DNA from: an uncultured Lachnospiraceae bacterium
GTDB taxonomy: Bacteria; Bacillota; Clostridia; Lachnospirales; Lachnospiraceae
DNA: 18,092 nucleotides
Assembly (NCBI GenBank): GCA_900539175.1
Contig: UQAW01000078.1
Location: 1 to 18,092 of the forward strand
Reading direction: 5' to 3'
In this document: positions 6,511 to 13,238 of the stretch, piece after piece
Numbering within the stretch: the stretch's first letter is position 1
Layout of the letters: the number at the start of each line of letters is the position of its first letter
Notes under the pieces: model-generated
Databases searched by the model: none
The model's input: the letters and a program-made list of their open reading frames with translations, nothing else
What the model was told of the DNA's origin: nothing
Position numbers and translations under genes: made by a program

Positions 6511-8043
6511 ATGAGACTGAGAGAATTAAAGATAAAGAACTTCGGAAAATTTAATCAACAGTCCATATTGCTAAAGGACGGTATTAATATCATATACGGT
6601 GAAAATGAAAGCGGAAAATCTACCATTCATTTGTTTATTCGGAGTATGCTGTTCGGACTTCGAAGAGGGCGGGGAAGAGCCGCCCGGATGGACACATATA
6701 TCCGCTATGAGCCCAGAGAGAACCCGGCATTCTATGCAGGGATGCTGAAATTTGAAAGCGGTGGAAAAGTATTTCGGCTGGAGCGGAATTTTCATCGGCA
6801 GGACGTGCGGGAAGAATTAGTCTGTGAAACAGACGGAGAAAGGCTTTCGGTGGAGGATGGAGATCTTAAGATGCTTCTTGGCGGTATCAGCCAGTCTGTT
6901 TATGATAATACGGTATCTGTCGGACAGATGAAGAGCAGAACCGATGAAGATCTGACGATAGATCTCCGCAATTATATGGCGAATTATCAGGGCGAATCCG
7001 AACATGAGATGAATCTGGAAGAGGCGCTGAGGGCTTTAAAGAAAAAAAAGAAGCAGCAGGAAGAAAAGCGTGATGTGTACATTCATGATCTGGAAGCCGA
7101 GGAAAGACAGCTTCATTCCCGGATGAACTTTGTGCGGGGGGACTTGAAAAATAAGTTTCATAACCTGGAACTTACGCGTCAGGAGCTGGAGGAGGAGATC
7201 AATGACCGGGAGATTAAACAACAGGAAGAGAAAGTTGTGAAACGGAAAAGAAACCAAAGACTGGCCGGACTGTTCGGTGTTTGGGTGTTCTCCATTTTTC
7301 TTGCGGTGTTCTGCGCGGTATGTTTTTTTAAAGTTACGCCGTTTTGGGAAAGGATAGGATTTGTTACGGCAGCGATTGGGCTGAGTTGTGTTGCGGCAAA
7401 TATCTGGAGATATTTCTGGGATTACAAGGCGGATGTTCCGGAGACGCAGGAGTCTTGTATTCGGGAACTGCAATGGAATATCGGGCGGCTGGAAGAAGAC
7501 ATCAGCGAGGCGCAGATGCTTTTGGAAGATATGCAGGAGGAAGAACAGGAAATCCGGATGGCCATGACGAAATCCAGCAGTTATGAGGAGGAGGTCCAGG
7601 CGGTTGGAATTGCCATGCAGGTAATTGCAGATATTGCAATCACAATGCAGATGGAGATCAGCGGGAATCTGAAGCGGAAAATCTCAGAGATTTTATGTGA
7701 ATTGACAGATGGACGATACAAGAAGGTTTCCATAGACGATAAGTTTGAGATGGAACTTCATACGGAAGATGCCTGTCTTTGTCTGCGTCAGGTCAGCAGC
7801 GGTACAATAGAGCAGGTGTATTTTGCATTGCGGATGGCAGTGATGGAGATTCTCTGCAAAGAAGAAGAGATGCCGGTGCTGTTGGACGAAGTATTTGCCA
7901 TGTATGATGATAAGCGGATGGGGCGGGCGTTGAAATGGTTGTATCAGAACCGGGGGCAGGTACTGGTGTTTACCTGCCAGAACAGAGAACAGAGAATATT
8001 AGAGAAGATGGGGGTACCTTATCATTTGATTCGGATTTCGTGA
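6511..8043 (+). CDS. yhaN: YhaN-like SMC/SbcC-type ATPase, compact form with membrane hairpin
   Basis: This 510-residue protein is a split ABC-type ATPase. The N-terminal half has KIKNFGKF and Walker A GENESGKST (30-38). The C-terminal half has the ABC signature region VSSGTIEQVYFALR (428-441), Walker B PVLLDEVF (455-462) and a D-loop (MYDD). Between them lie charged coiled-coil segments (about 168-248 and 313-358), and two strongly hydrophobic helices at about 251-273 and 281-298 that look like a membrane hairpin. It is much shorter than SbcC or Rad50, whose coiled coils run to several hundred residues. At the switch position the sequence reads VFTCQ, with Gln490 where SbcC/SMC-type ATPases normally have His. 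The start ATG has GAAGAGG upstream, overlapping the end of yhaO, so translation is probably coupled. The job is inferred as partner of the phosphoesterase in DNA end processing. Confidence 0.8.
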   Translation: MRLRELKIKNFGKFNQQSILLKDGINIIYGENESGKSTIHLFIRSMLFGLRRGRGRAARMDTYIRYEPRENPAFYAGMLKFESGGKVFRLERNFHRQDVREELVCETDGERLSVEDGDLKMLLGGISQSVYDNTVSVGQMKSRTDEDLTIDLRNYMANYQGESEHEMNLEEALRALKKKKKQQEEKRDVYIHDLEAEERQLHSRMNFVRGDLKNKFHNLELTRQELEEEINDREIKQQEEKVVKRKRNQRLAGLFGVWVFSIFLAVFCAVCFFKVTPFWERIGFVTAAIGLSCVAANIWRYFWDYKADVPETQESCIRELQWNIGRLEEDISEAQMLLEDMQEEEQEIRMAMTKSSSYEEEVQAVGIAMQVIADIAITMQMEISGNLKRKISEILCELTDGRYKKVSIDDKFEMELHTEDACLCLRQVSSGTIEQVYFALRMAVMEILCKEEEMPVLLDEVFAMYDDKRMGRALKWLYQNRGQVLVFTCQNREQRILEKMGVPYHLIRIS

Positions 8044-8058
8044 AAACAGAGTGGGGAC

Positions 8059-8245
8059 GGAAACCAACGGGGCGAGGAAAGTCCGGAGAATTTGCTTGCT
8101 TCTGCGTTTCCCCTCAGCTAACTTTCGTTCTCACTAAGCTCATCGCGAGAGCGCTCTTCGCTAAGTGATCACAGAAAGTGGATCTTCGGGCGCACTCCGA
8201 AGTCAGCGCAAATTTCTCCGGACTTCCCTCGCCCCGTTGGTTTCC
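8059..8245. repeat. 187-bp fold-back (MITE-like) inverted-repeat element
   Basis: Terminal arms of about 37 bases (8059-8095 and 8208-8245) are reverse complements apart from an extra G and an extra A in the right arm. The interior is also nested: the region around 8121-8139 pairs imperfectly with 8160-8180 (ACTTTCGTTCTCACTAAGC against the CTAAGTGATCACAGAAAGTG side), and CTTCGG at 8184-8189 pairs with CCGAAG at 8197-8202. The whole unit could fold into one long cruciform or RNA hairpin. It starts 15 bases after the yhaN stop. No transposase or convincing open reading frame is inside. It could be a non-autonomous mobile element or a 3' processing or termination structure for the yhaO-yhaN transcript; there is no T run. 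Confidence 0.8.
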
Positions 8246-8634
8246 TGACTTCTGCGGTTCGACTGTATTTCGAATGTTTTTAGGATTGAGGGAGTGCACA
8301 GTGCGTAGTAATCTGCAGGCGTTATGGGAAAAATACTTTTTGGGTTTAACATGATCTTGTTGGATTGAAGAACGTGGTAAGATATTGTTTACAGTTCCGT
8401 TTTGGTTATTACGTGTTGAATTTTTATGATTTGGCAAATGATGTTGCTATGAAGCATACAGAGAACTGAATGGTGATAAGATATTAGGGTAAAAAGGGGA
8501 TTCAAGAGTATCTGAAAATTATGTTCTGTGGTGGAAATGTTGGATTACAGGAGGGAATTTCAGATGCGTTTTGAGTTCCTTTTTTGTGTTTGAAAGGTTG
8601 GATTTTTGAGAGTCAGGTAAGGAGGGAATGGTTT
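8246..8634 (+). other. 389-bp spacer before nfo; possible 9-codon leader ORF
   Basis: No gene of useful length is supported here. The sequence is AT-rich and I find no convincing -35/-10 pair or terminator. The one item of note is AGGAGGG at 8550-8555 followed by ATG at 8564 and a stop at 8591-8593. This would give a 9-residue peptide, MRFEFLFCV, 41 bases upstream of nfo. A chance occurrence is quite possible. Confidence 0.45.
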
Positions 8635-9465
8635 ATGTTTAAGATCGGGTGTCATTTGTCGTCTTCGAAGGGATTTCTGCATATGGGGAAGGAGGCGGTG
8701 AAGATTGGGGCGAATACGTTTCAGTTTTTTACGAGGAATCCACGGGGGAGCAGAGCGAAGGAGCTGGATTTGGAGGATATTGGGAGATTTCGGGAATTTG
8801 CGGAGGAGCATGGGATTGAGGTGATATTGGCACATGCGCCGTATACATTGAATCCTTGCTCGAAGGATGAGCGGACCAGGGAGTTTGCGTTTGAGACGAT
8901 GGAGGATGATCTAAGAAGGATGGAGTTCGTGCCGGGGAATTATTATAATTTTCATCCGGGGAGTCATGTGGGACAGGGAAGTGAAGAGGGGATTCGGCAG
9001 ATCACGGAGGTCTTGAATCATATATTGAAACCGGAACAGACGACGACGGTTCTTTTGGAAACGATGGCGGGAAAAGGGACGGAGGTCGGAAGATGTTTTG
9101 AAGAATTGCGGGGGATTTTGGAGCGGGTAGAGTTGGCAGATCATGTGGGGGTTTGTCTTGACACCTGCCATGTTTATGATGCCGGATATGATATTGTCGG
9201 CAACCTGGATGGAGTGTTGGAGACATTCGACCGGGTAATTGGACTTGAGAAGCTGAAGGCGCTGCATATCAATGATAGTAAGAATCCTTTTGAGAGTCAT
9301 AAGGATCGCCATGAGAAAATCGGGGAGGGGTCTTTGGGATTGGAAGCGTTTGTACGGATGATCAATCATCCGAAGTTACGTGAGCTGCCGTTTTATCTGG
9401 AGACACCGAATGAGCTGGAAGGATATGCAAAGGAAATTGCACTTTTAAAAAGCAGAAGAATGTAA
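8635..9465 (+). CDS. nfo: Deoxyribonuclease IV (AP endonuclease, Nfo family)
   Basis: This 276-residue protein is an endonuclease IV of the TIM-barrel xylose-isomerase-like family, which cleaves DNA 5' of abasic sites in base excision repair. Family hallmarks are IGCHLSSSKGF at the N-terminus, HAPYTLN (about 71-77), the metal-site segment NFHPGSHVGQG (about 104-114), ETMAGKGTEVG, GVCLDTCHVYDAGYD, HINDSKNPFESHKDRHEKIGEG and YLETPNE near the end. All three zinc-binding regions appear intact. The ATG at 8635 is chosen because TAAGGAGGG lies 8 bases upstream; an in-frame TTG at 8584 has no ribosome binding site. Codon choice differs from neighbours, with many GGG glycine and GCG/ACG codons in the first half. 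It converges on prs across a shared terminator. Confidence 0.92.
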   Translation: MFKIGCHLSSSKGFLHMGKEAVKIGANTFQFFTRNPRGSRAKELDLEDIGRFREFAEEHGIEVILAHAPYTLNPCSKDERTREFAFETMEDDLRRMEFVPGNYYNFHPGSHVGQGSEEGIRQITEVLNHILKPEQTTTVLLETMAGKGTEVGRCFEELRGILERVELADHVGVCLDTCHVYDAGYDIVGNLDGVLETFDRVIGLEKLKALHINDSKNPFESHKDRHEKIGEGSLGLEAFVRMINHPKLRELPFYLETPNELEGYAKEIALLKSRRM

Positions 9466-9482
9466 AAGTTCAGATACCTGAT

Positions 9483-9622
9483 AAAAAAAGTCTGTATCAA
9501 TTAAAGCCGTGTGATACTTCTGAATATGGGAGAGAAGTATATGACAGGTTTTAAGGAACTGTTCAGAAATAACATGTACAGCTATATTTCTGAACAGTTC
9601 TTAAAGGATACAGGCTTTTTTT
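9483..9622. terminator. Terminator between nfo and prs, split by a hairpin repeat
   Basis: A7GTCTGTATC (9483-9498) pairs with GATACAGGCT7 (9607-9622) over all 16 positions with one G-U pair on the + strand. This gives an A/T-flanked stem that could stop transcription from both sides of the convergent nfo and prs genes. The stem is interrupted by a 108-base loop holding the hairpin at 9551-9605, a long loop for an intrinsic terminator. Confidence 0.6.
9551..9605. repeat. Hairpin repeat (AACTGTTCAGAA family), copy 2, full length
   Basis: A perfect 16-bp inverted repeat joins 9556-9571 (GAACTGTTCAGAAATA) and 9585-9600, with a 13-base loop; TTTAAG/CTTAAA extends it with a one-base bulge. It shares 19 identical bases with copy 1 and its core with copy 3 at 12917-12928. 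It sits inside the loop of the nfo/prs terminator, which suggests insertion. Confidence 0.75.
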
Positions 9623-9625
9623 ACT

Positions 9626-10807
9626 TCAGATTTTTTCGTGATTCCGGAATTTTGTTAATACTTTCTGAATCCGCTCCACTGGGTTCAGAAGACGGCTGAT
9701 GGAGGAATCGTGATTTAGGGTGTCAATGATCAGAGCAATGTATTTGCTCAGATCACAGTTTACATACCATGGTTTTTCAAGCAATTCAGGTGTCTGATAA
9801 ATCAGGTTGGTGGTCAGGACTTTGGTAAACAGACCTTGCTCGTAGGCACGGTCAAATTTTTCCAGTCCATTTGTGAACAGACCGAAGGAAGAACAAAGAT
9901 AGAGATTGCGTGCATTCCGTTCTTTCAGAAGGGCGGCAACCTCAAGCATGCTGTCGCCGGAGGAGATCATGTCATCGATGATAATCATATCTTTTCCGGC
10001 CACATCTGCGCCGAGAAATTCGTGTGCTACGATTGGGTTTCTGCCGTCTATGATAGTGGAATAATCGCGGCGCTTGTAGAACATACCCATATCAACACCG
10101 AGATTGTTTGCCATATAGACAGCGCGCCCCATACCGCCTTCATCCGGACTGATGACCATCAAATGATCTTTGTCAATCTGCATATCAGGAGCATTGCGGA
10201 GAATATTTTTAATAAATTGGTAAGCGGGCTGTACGGTCTCAAATCCATGCAGAGGAATGGCGTTTTGGACACGGGGATCGTGGGCATCAAAAGTGATGAT
10301 ATTTTCCACGCCCATATTCACCAGTTCCTGCAGTGCAAGGGCACAGTCAAGGGATTCTCGTCCGGAGCGTTTGTGCTGGCGGCTTTCATAAAGGAAGGGC
10401 ATGATAACATTGATGCGCCGTGCTTTTCCTGCAATTGCCGCAATAATACGCTTTAAGTCCTGGTAGTGATCATCCGGAGACATCGCATTTACCTGGCCGC
10501 AGAGTTTGTAAGTCATGCTGTAATTGCAGACGTCTACCAGAATATAGATATCATCTCCGCGGACAGATTCATTTAAAAGGCCTTTTGCTTCTCCGGAACC
10601 GAATCTGGGTATTTTGGATGGAATGATGAAGCTGTCACGCAGGTATTCCTTCAGAACAGATTCCTCAGTAGCCTGACAGCGGTCTTTCCGCCAGGATACA
10701 AGATAATCGTCCACTTTTTTTCCGAGTGTGGTACAACTTTCCAGCGGGATAATTCCAAGACGGCCAAATGGCAGATTGTCATAATATTTTTCAGAAACCT
10801 GATTCAT
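9626..10807 (-). CDS. prs: Ribose-phosphate pyrophosphokinase (long form)
   Basis: This 393-residue protein makes PRPP from ribose 5-phosphate and ATP, the precursor for purines, pyrimidines, NAD, histidine and tryptophan. Visible motifs are the substrate/flexible-loop region YESRQHKRSGRESLD (140-154), FDAHDPRV (173-180, the metal-binding loop), KRRDY (245-249) and the PRPP-binding loop MIIIDDMISSGDSM (274-287). It is about 75 residues longer than the classical 315-residue enzyme, with an N-terminal extension and a C-terminal tail, so regulation may differ from classical class I Prs; that is inference. Its ATG overlaps the dnaI stop as ATGA, and its AGGAGGAAAG ribosome binding site lies in the last codons of dnaI. 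It is therefore translationally coupled and last in the dnaD-dnaI-prs operon. It ends at the terminator shared with nfo. Confidence 0.88.
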   Translation of the reverse strand: MNQVSEKYYDNLPFGRLGIIPLESCTTLGKKVDDYLVSWRKDRCQATEESVLKEYLRDSFIIPSKIPRFGSGEAKGLLNESVRGDDIYILVDVCNYSMTYKLCGQVNAMSPDDHYQDLKRIIAAIAGKARRINVIMPFLYESRQHKRSGRESLDCALALQELVNMGVENIITFDAHDPRVQNAIPLHGFETVQPAYQFIKNILRNAPDMQIDKDHLMVISPDEGGMGRAVYMANNLGVDMGMFYKRRDYSTIIDGRNPIVAHEFLGADVAGKDMIIIDDMISSGDSMLEVAALLKERNARNLYLCSSFGLFTNGLEKFDRAYEQGLFTKVLTTNLIYQTPELLEKPWYVNCDLSKYIALIIDTLNHDSSISRLLNPVERIQKVLTKFRNHEKI

Positions 10808-11796
10808 GAGTTCTTTCCTCCTAAAAGTTTTTTCTGGATTCGAATGTCATTTCCAAATAGTTTTATCATAGTGTAATTGCTTGAAATACGAGAGAATGTC
10901 CGCTCTGAATAAATTTCGGCAAACCGGTCAAGGGACAGATTTGTGGAAATAATTGTGGATTTTTTCCGAAGCAGACGTTCATTGATGCATAAAAATAACT
11001 GTGAAGATACAAAGGAGTTTGTAAGCTCTGTGCCGAGATCATCGATGATCAGCAGATCACAGTCAAAGATGTTGCTGTGCAGTTCTCTTGCCTCGTCTGT
11101 TGTGGAAAAGGTGTGTCTGGCAAACAGATCAAACAGATCGAATGCAGTAAAATAAATTACACAGTAAGAGCGGTCGATCAGTTCTTTGGCGATACAGTGG
11201 GAGAAGAATGTTTTTCCGACTCCGGTATCACCGTAAAAAAACAGATTTTCAAAATGAGAACCGAAGTTTGCTGTGAAATTCCGGCATCGTCTTAATGTCA
11301 GGGCGGCAGTATCGTAAGAACTTAAGCCGGTCACATTGTTAAGGATTTCCCGGGAGTAATAATCCAGGCAGCAGTGAGAAAAATTTTCCTCTGTTAAGCT
11401 GTCTCGGATGTTTGACTGATCGTAAAGAAGTTCAACTTCCGCCTTTCTGAAACAACTGCATTTGCGGTTGTTCACATATCCGGTATCACGGCAGTGAGGG
11501 CAGTCGTATTGCATCTCCAGGTAGTCATTGGGAAAGCCGGAAGATAAAAGCAGCTCCTGACGTTCCCGGGAAAGAGCAGCGATCGCCGAGGGAAGATCTG
11601 TGTCGTCCGGATGACCGCTGAATCTGGCACGAATTTTAGCAATGCTGATTTCAGCAACCTTTGCATCAATCAGTGCAAGCTGAGGGATTTTGTTATAGGC
11701 AGCTTTAACATGCTCATCGTGCAGGCGCCGGTGACGCAGTTGTTTTTCATTATAGATGCGCATAATGGCGTCATATTGAGTGTTGGTAAGTGGCAT
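10804..11796 (-). CDS. dnaI: DnaI/DnaC-like helicase loader ATPase
   Basis: This 330-residue AAA+ protein is of the replicative helicase loader family. An N-terminal helical domain is followed by a zinc-binding cluster, CPHC (99-102) and CSC (113-115), as in B. subtilis DnaI, whose N-terminal domain contacts the helicase. The ATPase domain has Walker A GDTGVGKT (189-196), Walker B LLIIDDLGTE (248-257), a sensor 1 region TIISTNLS (281-288) and an arginine finger in ERTFSRI (298-304). DnaC and IstB are relatives, but the zinc finger and the dnaD neighbour favour a DnaI role: loading the replicative helicase at the origin. AGGAG lies before the ATG, which is 9 bases after the dnaD stop. The ATGA overlap with prs shows the three genes are one unit. 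Confidence 0.87.
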   Translation of the reverse strand: MPLTNTQYDAIMRIYNEKQLRHRRLHDEHVKAAYNKIPQLALIDAKVAEISIAKIRARFSGHPDDTDLPSAIAALSRERQELLLSSGFPNDYLEMQYDCPHCRDTGYVNNRKCSCFRKAEVELLYDQSNIRDSLTEENFSHCCLDYYSREILNNVTGLSSYDTAALTLRRCRNFTANFGSHFENLFFYGDTGVGKTFFSHCIAKELIDRSYCVIYFTAFDLFDLFARHTFSTTDEARELHSNIFDCDLLIIDDLGTELTNSFVSSQLFLCINERLLRKKSTIISTNLSLDRFAEIYSERTFSRISSNYTMIKLFGNDIRIQKKLLGGKNS

Positions 11797-11805
11797 GGTT
11801 GCTCC

Positions 11806-12879
11806 TTATTGATTTAATAACTGTTTTTCCAGTTTGGCGTAATCATATTCGCGCTGATGGAAATTGTTGAATTTGTTAGCGGCTTTGGCTTTTGTTTCAG
11901 CACCTTTTTCGGAAGATCTGACACGTTTCTGATGTTGTTCATCCAGCCCGTGGATATCGTCCGGGGTTCTGACATTTTCTTTCTTCCATTTAGAGAGAAT
12001 ACCTTCCGCATATTTGAAACTAGGCTGTGCAGTTTGGGCGATGGTGCGGGAACAGGCTTCTTTAATGATGTCCATCGTGAAACCATATTCTTTGAGCCAA
12101 CGATTCATATACTCTACCTCAGTTGCGACCGGATCACGCCCCCGGATACCAAATGCTTTTAAGATGGTATAGTAGTCCTTGCACCAGGTGTTGGTGCGCT
12201 GCTTTGCCGCTGCAACTGTATGTACATTCTCCTGATGCCAGGCAATTCCCACTTTTTCGATATAACTAAGGCTGCGGTGGTTCTGAGAGACACAGTATTC
12301 TATTAAATATTCAATCAGCTCCACCGGAAAATGCAGCTCATCGTAAAAATATAGGATTCTCTGCATATCTGTGGCGCTTAAGGTTTTTTTCAAATACTGT
12401 TCTGCCAAAAACAATAGTTGTCCGATATCCGGATTTTCTTGCTTGAGCTGCTGAATCGCACCGGGAGACAGATATTTTGGCTGCTTTCGAACTTGCTGAG
12501 GTTCCGGTGCGGCAACCAAAACAGAATCATCAGTCACAGCGGCCGATGAGGTTGCTTTTGCAGAAGAATTTTTTGTTTCAGGAAACGGCAGCAGGAAAAG
12601 TCCGGTAAGGTTCTGGCTGCTGTCAAATTCCAGATCAAGAATATGGACTTTTTTCCAGTAATTCAACGCGCGCATCACATCTTTTTCCGTACAGCTAAAG
12701 TCATCGGCAATTGCAGACAAGCTGATCTCTGCCGATGGATTGTGGAGCATGCGAAGCAGGTACAGGTATATCTTAACAAATTCCCCATTAGCCTGGAGCA
12801 TGTAATGATCGATAAACGCATTCGCTACCAGAGTGGCTTGAATTCCGCCGGAGTTATTAATCTTAAATGTACTGCTCAT
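11806..12879 (-). CDS. dnaD: DnaD-family replication initiation protein
   Basis: This 357-residue protein has an N-terminal winged-helix-like domain (about 15-90, with IYLYLLRMLHNPSAEISLSAIADDF and VMRALNYWKKVHIL), a low-complexity Ala/Ser/Thr linker (about 105-130), and two DnaB_2/DnaD-type domains. The first is near LKQENPDIGQLLFLAEQYL through YIEKVGIAWHQENV (about 145-215). The second is YYTILKAFGIRGRDP through SFKYAEGILSKW (about 228-295), which has the conserved C-terminal DnaD motif. DnaD and DnaB of Firmicutes remodel origin DNA and recruit the helicase loader, which is encoded immediately downstream. The ATG at 12879 is preferred to an in-frame GTG three codons earlier, because GGAAGG is well spaced only for the ATG. 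Duplicated DnaD-type domains resemble DnaB of Bacillus as well, so the exact equivalence is open. Confidence 0.85.
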   Translation of the reverse strand: MSSTFKINNSGGIQATLVANAFIDHYMLQANGEFVKIYLYLLRMLHNPSAEISLSAIADDFSCTEKDVMRALNYWKKVHILDLEFDSSQNLTGLFLLPFPETKNSSAKATSSAAVTDDSVLVAAPEPQQVRKQPKYLSPGAIQQLKQENPDIGQLLFLAEQYLKKTLSATDMQRILYFYDELHFPVELIEYLIEYCVSQNHRSLSYIEKVGIAWHQENVHTVAAAKQRTNTWCKDYYTILKAFGIRGRDPVATEVEYMNRWLKEYGFTMDIIKEACSRTIAQTAQPSFKYAEGILSKWKKENVRTPDDIHGLDEQHQKRVRSSEKGAETKAKAANKFNNFHQREYDYAKLEKQLLNQ

Positions 12880-12916
12880 CAAATACACCTTCCGTTCAAA
12901 TTGTCAAAATTAAAGT

Positions 12917-12936
12917 AACTGTTCAGAAGTCACTGA
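12917..12936. repeat. Short hairpin repeat (AACTGTTCAGAA family), copy 3
   Basis: AACTGTTCAGAA at 12917-12928 repeats the core of the other two copies. Here it forms a compact hairpin of its own, GTTCAG (12921-12926) pairing with CTGAAC (12931-12936). It lies in the leader of the dnaD operon, between the -10 and the ribosome binding site. Confidence 0.5.
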
Positions 12937-12969
12937 ACCGCTACAAGTTAAGAAACTTCAAGTAGTATC

Positions 12970-12978
12970 AGTATAACA
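12970..12978 (-). promoter_or_regulatory. Extended -10 promoter of the dnaD-dnaI-prs operon
   Basis: On the - strand the sequence reads TGTTATACT, that is TG, one base, then TATACT (12975-12970). No good -35 is visible 17 bases further, which fits an extended -10 promoter. Transcription would start near 12963, about 84 bases before dnaD, downstream of the DnaA boxes. Confidence 0.55.
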
Positions 12979-13044
12979 CAGGATTTTGGGAAAGAGAATA
13001 GTTAAATTTTTGAGGACAGAAAAGAGGAGTTGAGGTGATGAAAA

Positions 13045-13071
13045 TGTGGATAATGTGGATAGTGTGGAAAG
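13045..13071 (-). promoter_or_regulatory. Tandem DnaA boxes, proximal group
   Basis: TGTGGATAA (13045-13053), TGTGGATAG (13054-13062) and TGTGGAAAG (13063-13071) follow each other with no spacer. On the - strand the first is a perfect TTATCCACA DnaA box, and the other two have one and two mismatches. They lie 70-100 bases upstream of the dnaD -10. Confidence 0.75.
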
Positions 13072-13207
13072 AAATTGTACAGGATTGCTGTATAAAAAGA
13101 AAAATGTCATCGAAACGTTGAATTTACGGTGAAAAAATGAAATGATGTCGAATGCGTCAGAATGGTGGAAATTCGATAAAAAATCCACATGCTTATACAG
13201 TCAAAAA

Positions 13208-13237
13208 TGTGTATAAACATGTGGATAATGTGGATAA
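13208..13237 (-). promoter_or_regulatory. Tandem DnaA boxes, distal group
   Basis: TGTGTATAA (13208-13216), TGTGGATAA (13220-13228) and TGTGGATAA (13229-13237) all match the DnaA consensus TTATNCACA on the - strand. The last two are contiguous, and the group ends one base before the murC stop codon. Weaker two-mismatch sites occur at 13181-13189 and 13193-13201. Confidence 0.8.
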
Positions 13238-13238
13238 C

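Noticed and set aside
8114..8437. Minus-strand ORF across the fold-back element, and a plus-strand frame at 7935-8168
   Set aside because: Both owe their length to the inverted repeat and the yhaN coding strand, have no ribosome binding site and show no protein-like motif.
12889..13238. Chromosomal replication origin (oriC)
   Set aside because: DnaA boxes and AT-rich DNA are present, but dnaA, dnaN and rpmH are not here. Only two short box groups are seen, so a regulatory or titration cluster is the more cautious reading.
13039..13238. CRISPR-like tandem repeats in the murC-dnaD spacer
   Set aside because: The repeating unit is a 9-bp DnaA box without spacers of constant length, and no cas genes are nearby.
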